From positions 1 to 64,000 of the forward strand of contig JANBPK010001197.1 in assembly GCA_027579435.1 (NCBI GenBank): a stretch of 64,000 bases of DNA. The letters are read 5' to 3'. The position numbers and the translations under genes are program-made. Below are positions 60,177 to 64,000 of the stretch, piece by piece. This DNA comes from Candolleomyces eurysporus. Lineage: Eukaryota; Basidiomycota; Agaricomycetes; Agaricales; Psathyrellaceae. Position 1 is the first letter of the stretch, and each line of letters starts with the position of its first letter. The notes beneath the pieces were generated by a model that made no database searches, was not told the DNA's origin, and saw only the letters and a list, made by a program, of their open reading frames with translations.

Positions 60177-61236
60177 GGCTGCAACGGCGATATCGAGGGC
60201 GAAATCAGCGGGCGTCGAGCGGTGGATCGAGAGATATGGCTCTTACTGGTCTGATGAGAGGTGATGTTGGCAGAGAAANGGGGGGGCATGCTTAGCAAAT
60301 GTTCTTATACCTGCGCGTTCGGCGCTTTCCGAGCACTGCTAGTTGGGCGATCATGCGAAAGATGTGATATCATGCAATTGGTGTGCCCCATTTTTCCTCG
60401 AAACATCTCATCTTCAAGACAGCGCCGCCGCTGCGGTGTATGCGGGTCAGCTAATACAACCCTCATATCGAGGAAGAAACCCCAGAACTGCGGTACTATG
60501 AACGCCACTTGAACTGCATCTGCTGTGATATACGTGATAATCTGGAATCCTGTGTCGCTTTCACCTTTTCCATCCCATGCGTCATGGTGTTCAGATCTCC
60601 CGATATCACATATTTCGGGGTTTCCTTGAAGGGCGCGATTAGATTAGATTAGATCTGATGTCATAAAACACTACCAACGATTAGTTATAGGCTTGAGGGT
60701 AGAATACAAGGCGAATTCCTCATAAGATTCCTATCTAAGAACAAGATTGCCAATGTAACGGAGCCGAGCTGGAATGAGCGCAAGGGCTAGAATATACGGA
60801 CAAAGTACAGCTCCGAGCCGCTTTATATTCCAGAGAGCCAAGACGAGCCTGTCGACTTGTACGTTCCTTTTCCCTTCTCGAATCTCTCCCAAACCTCACG
60901 GACTCGTGCTTGTTCTGCATAGCAAGATGGTGCGAGGAGTCACCAAAGGCTGGCGCTATGAATATCGGGCGTGCACCGTGGTTGGACTCCATGTAAGTGT
61001 TCGTTCCTTGGGCTGCAGCTCATGATTTATTGGGATATTTGTTGGCAGATTAGTACGCAGCTCTGAGAAGACCTTTCTGTCCCCATCCCCTTCAGGTCAG
61101 AGGCGGACGGCGATAGACGGTCCGATTTGTCACGTGATCTACCAGCCTCCATCCCAGCCCCTGACTCGCTGCTCACCGCTCTCCGGGAAGCCCAGCCTGC
61201 TCCGCGGAATCCTTTTCTGTCATCGCTGGTGCGCTC
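60177..61236. other. Divergent intergenic region
   Basis: Lies between cyclophilin (minus) and the Cys4-repeat gene (plus). It contains gattagattagattagat near 60640 and an N at 60279. A short plus-strand exon-like frame at 60928-60990 ends in a strong GTAAGT donor but splices to a stop; it may be leader sequence. Confidence 0.5.
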
Positions 61237-64000
61237 ATGGCCGAGGGCCTCTATTTTCCAGACTTGCACCTCGAATATACCCCACCTGTTGAAGAGCCCC
61301 AGAAAATATGTTCAGTTCGAGGCTGTCGGCGTCTCGTAGACCCAAACGCACAGACCAAGATGTGCGAGGAGTGCAGAGGCCGCCATCGAGTGTACGCGAC
61401 GACAAAGAGATTGAGAAGGAAAATGGAAAAGGCAGCTCTGCAGGTTTCTATGGGTGGCGAAGGGATACAGCCTCCAGACTGGAATGATCAGGGAGCCTCA
61501 GCTGAGGTACGGAATTTTAGATTTTGACAGGAATGCTATCGCTAACTCGGACTCGTAGACGACGATGCCGGGATGGGACGCACCAATCGACCCGATGCTC
61601 TTCGAGGTATCAACTGGAACGACAACGCCGGCTGCACCAATGCAGAGCCAGTTGACACTCGCGTCGTCAAGCTCTGAACTCGCAAACGCCCTCACCTTCC
61701 CAGCACAGTACTACCAGGAGGAAGAGGACGTCGAGCCGCCACAGAGCGGTCCTGGTGAAGATGCGTCCGCTGGGTGTATATCGCCGGCTATGCTGCAAGG
61801 ATCGGAGGACCCAGTGTCAACACCTGCAGAAGACCCGGCCGGCGGAAATGTGTCTGACGGCTCTCCTAGGTACTGCTCTGTAAAGGGGTGCAAAGCGGTC
61901 ATCCCAGGATCGTATGAGTACAAAATGTGTCCACCGTGTCGGACGCGTTACCGGGGCTATGGTATCACAAAGCGTAAAAAATGGAAAGCCGAACGTCAGG
62001 CTTTTGAGCACGAGATGGGTGAGCTGCGTCGGGCAGAGGACGAAAGACGGAAAGCGAATAGCTTGCCTGTGGGTATTGATATCATTCATTAATTTCAAGT
62101 CACAGTTTCCAGAGCATGCTAACGTATAACAGCTTTTAGCTGACAGCCCGGAAGAACTTCGAGCTTGGGAGCTTTCCATTCTCGACGAGCAGATTACGCT
62201 GCCTCCCCAAGTCGTCGCAGCCCTCAATGATGGGGATGGCGAGGGTGGTAGCACTTCCGCTGCTCCGAGCATCCTCAGCCTCTATCAAAACGACCCGAAC
62301 CAGAAATCGGACGTAGATTCACTCCATGCTATCGCTCCGTATCCAACTGTCCTAGGTGCGCTCCTTTTCCTCTGACGCGTTCATACAAAGGTGTGACGAT
62401 GTTTTCTAGGCAACATACCACAGCTGCCTGCACGTATGTGCACAGTATCCCACTGTCACAAGATACTGCCGGGCTATTATCGATTTAAGCGCTGCGAAGA
62501 ACACCGTTTGCAAAACCGACACCATAGCAAGCTCAAGCGTGTGCGAGAGAAAGAAGAAAAGGCTATGGGACCCAGGGAAGGCGCGAAAGTGGTGGAGATA
62601 CCACCCGAAGCCACCGAATCTCATGCATCCAGGAAGAATACAAGCCAGGCGAAGTCGGTCTCAGATGGTCAGCAGGTCTCTGAGTCGAAAAGTAAACGAG
62701 CCAAGGTCGGTCTTCCCTCTTCCTTCAGGAGTCTCATAGTGATGGTTTTGTGACGACAGAAAGGCACTCACTGCGCCACTGAGGGATGCGGAAATCCATT
62801 GTCAGAGGAGAAGCGTTGGAGACACTGCGAGGCCTGTCGTTTGGCTGAACGCGAGAAGAAGCTTCAAGCAAAAGCTGCTGAGGGCAATCTTCAAGCAACG
62901 GCTGACTCTCCCTCCGCTGAAGAGGACTCAGTTGAAGCGGCGGCCAACGACTCTGAACACACTACCAACGACCCACCAGATGCCAATGTCGATTCCCAGC
63001 AACTGCGACTCGTCAACATGTCAGCTAACAGCTTTGAAAACTCTGAATCCTTCAGATGGAATGTCGAGTCAGCACAGGTCTCCGGCACACCAATGCCTTC
63101 CATTGACCTTTCCCGACCACCGTCGCAGCAACCGCCGCTGACGATCAAACACTACGATCCAAATGGTGAAAAGGAGCCCATCATCCGTTCCACCCCGAAT
63201 CTTCAACCGTATGTCACCGTTGAGCAGTTTCCCTTCAAGGATGTCGCCACGACGCTGGCTGGGGAGAGTTCTGTTGGTATTGCGATTACCCCTGACCCAT
63301 CGGCTGCAGCGACGACGACGACCGTGACACTCACGATGCAGGACGACGCTGCCTTGACTAGTCATACACCTTATCCGGACGCAGGTGTTTTCCGACATTA
63401 TGTCGTTCCACCCAAAGACAAGGACGCGTCAGCTTCTCAACCAATACCGGAATCAACGCCCGTCCCCGTCGCAGATTCTGGGCCAAGTATAGCTTCTGCC
63501 ACCGATTCTCCACCTGCACCTCCAGCACCTTTACCTGCACCTCCGACTCAAAGTGCAACGCAACCTGTGGGCACCAGGGAGTCTGCCACACCTTCGGCAG
63601 AGAAGACTCTAGAAACCTCAGCTTCAACAGGAAAGAAGAAGGCCGCCTCGAGCACAAAGTCGAAGCCCAAGTCAAAAGGGAAAGGGAAAGCAGCTGACCC
63701 GCCTTCTAGCGCTGAAGCCCCGGCCCAGCCTCCTCTTCCTCCCCAACCCTCTCTATATCCCTATCATCCCTATTACCTTTTCCCCCCTGCCCAGTACGCA
63801 CAGTATGCCACCGCCAGTGCCTATGGCCTGATGTACCCTCCATTGCACCCATCTGCTCTCGTGCCCGAATCGATCAGCACCAGTAAGGCAAAAGGGAAAG
63901 GGACCAAAGGGAAAGGAGAGGCTTCTTCGATTTCGGCCCCTCCACATCCTGCCCCTCATATGCCCGTACACCCCTATCCGTACCCGCTTGCTCATCTACC
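61237..64000 (+). CDS. Protein with four Cys4-type modules and Pro/Lys-rich tail, partial
   Basis: Unrecognised large protein, 3' end outside the window. It starts MAEGLYFPDLHLEY. Exons join at GASAE/TTMPGW, at NSLP/LLADSPEELRA, at YPTVL/GNIPQLPARM and at KRAK/KGTHCATEG, all with good 50-65 nt introns. Four modules share one spacing, C-x4-C-x12-C-x2-[C/H]-R-x3-R: from CSVRGCRRLVDP (about 61310), CSVKGCKAVIPG (61872), CTVSHCHKILPG (62439, His as fourth ligand) and CATEGCGNPLSE (62769). Each is followed by a basic helix. Beyond 62900 the protein is disordered, rich in Pro, Ala, Ser and KGKGK motifs, with a Tyr/Pro-rich segment (SLYPYHPYYLFPPAQYAQYA). Zinc-binding and nucleic-acid or protein interaction are plausible, but neither is shown. 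Confidence 0.8.

Noticed and set aside
60928..61060. Mini-exon (MVRGVTKGWRYEYRACTVVG) with a strong GTAAGT donor
   Set aside because: Splicing to the next AG gives a stop after five residues, and no other acceptor keeps it in frame with the Cys4 gene.

Overview
The window is nuclear DNA of a filamentous basidiomycete, most likely an Agaricomycete. The evidence is dense intron-rich genes with introns of about 45-70 nt, a single-polypeptide ATP-citrate lyase (ascomycetes use two subunits), DUF6533-type seven-helix proteins, DUF7330, NACHT and WD40 proteins of the fungal NLR type, and carbohydrate-binding CBM1 modules on secreted esterases. I cannot place it to genus. Fifteen isolated N characters, mostly next to homopolymers, suggest a pyrosequencing-era assembly. 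Most of those inside genes behave as spurious one-base insertions, so some apparent frameshifts are probably technical.

Layout. 1-2.7 kb: a minus-strand NACHT NLR with a HeLo/MLKL-like helical N-terminus, running off the left edge. 3.8-7.3 kb: a minus-strand DUF2235 (lipase-like hydrolase) protein fused to seven near-identical WD40 blades. A diverged repeat lies upstream of both. 7.3-13.4 kb: mostly gene-poor, with a degenerate ATP-citrate lyase fragment at 10.5-10.9 kb, a possible gene remnant at 9.2-10.0 kb and a Ser-rich hypothetical gene. 13.4-17.5 kb: intact ATP-citrate lyase. 20.1-21.7 kb: adenosylhomocysteinase-like gene with a decayed 5' end. 22.7-24.1 kb: APH-type kinase. 25.3-26.3 kb: CmcJ/NvfI-type oxygenase. 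26.4-27.7 kb: unknown gene. 28.7-31.3 kb: two tandem paralogues of an unrecognised family. 31.8-32.0 kb: a 53-residue secreted peptide. 32.4-33.1 kb: HVA1 Tudor protein. 33.3-35.5 kb: large hypothetical. 37.0-38.7 kb: MOB4/phocein-like protein with an acidic tail.

39.0-42.5 kb holds two tandem feruloyl-esterase-like CE1 enzymes with CBM1. It is followed by a DUF7330 protein (44.4-45.9), ribosomal protein eL20 (46.1-46.8), an intradiol (hydroxyquinol/catechol) dioxygenase (47.6-49.1) and an aryl-alcohol-dehydrogenase-like aldo-keto reductase with an in-frame stop (50.0-51.8). Esterases, ring-cleavage enzyme and reductase together suggest a neighbourhood for plant-aromatic catabolism. The right end has a DUF6533 membrane protein, a MUP1-like amino-acid permease, cyclophilin A, and the 5' part of a large protein with four regularly spaced Cys4-type modules that runs off the right edge.

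The best candidate for an undescribed system is the left end: an NLR with a putative membrane-attacking N-terminus next to a lipase-like DUF2235 enzyme carrying a HET-E-style, rapidly evolving WD40 sensor propeller. The most clear-cut new protein architecture is the C-x4-C-x12-C-x2-[C/H]-R-x3-R module repeated four times at 61.3-62.9 kb. No tRNA, rRNA, CRISPR array or complete transposon was recognised.
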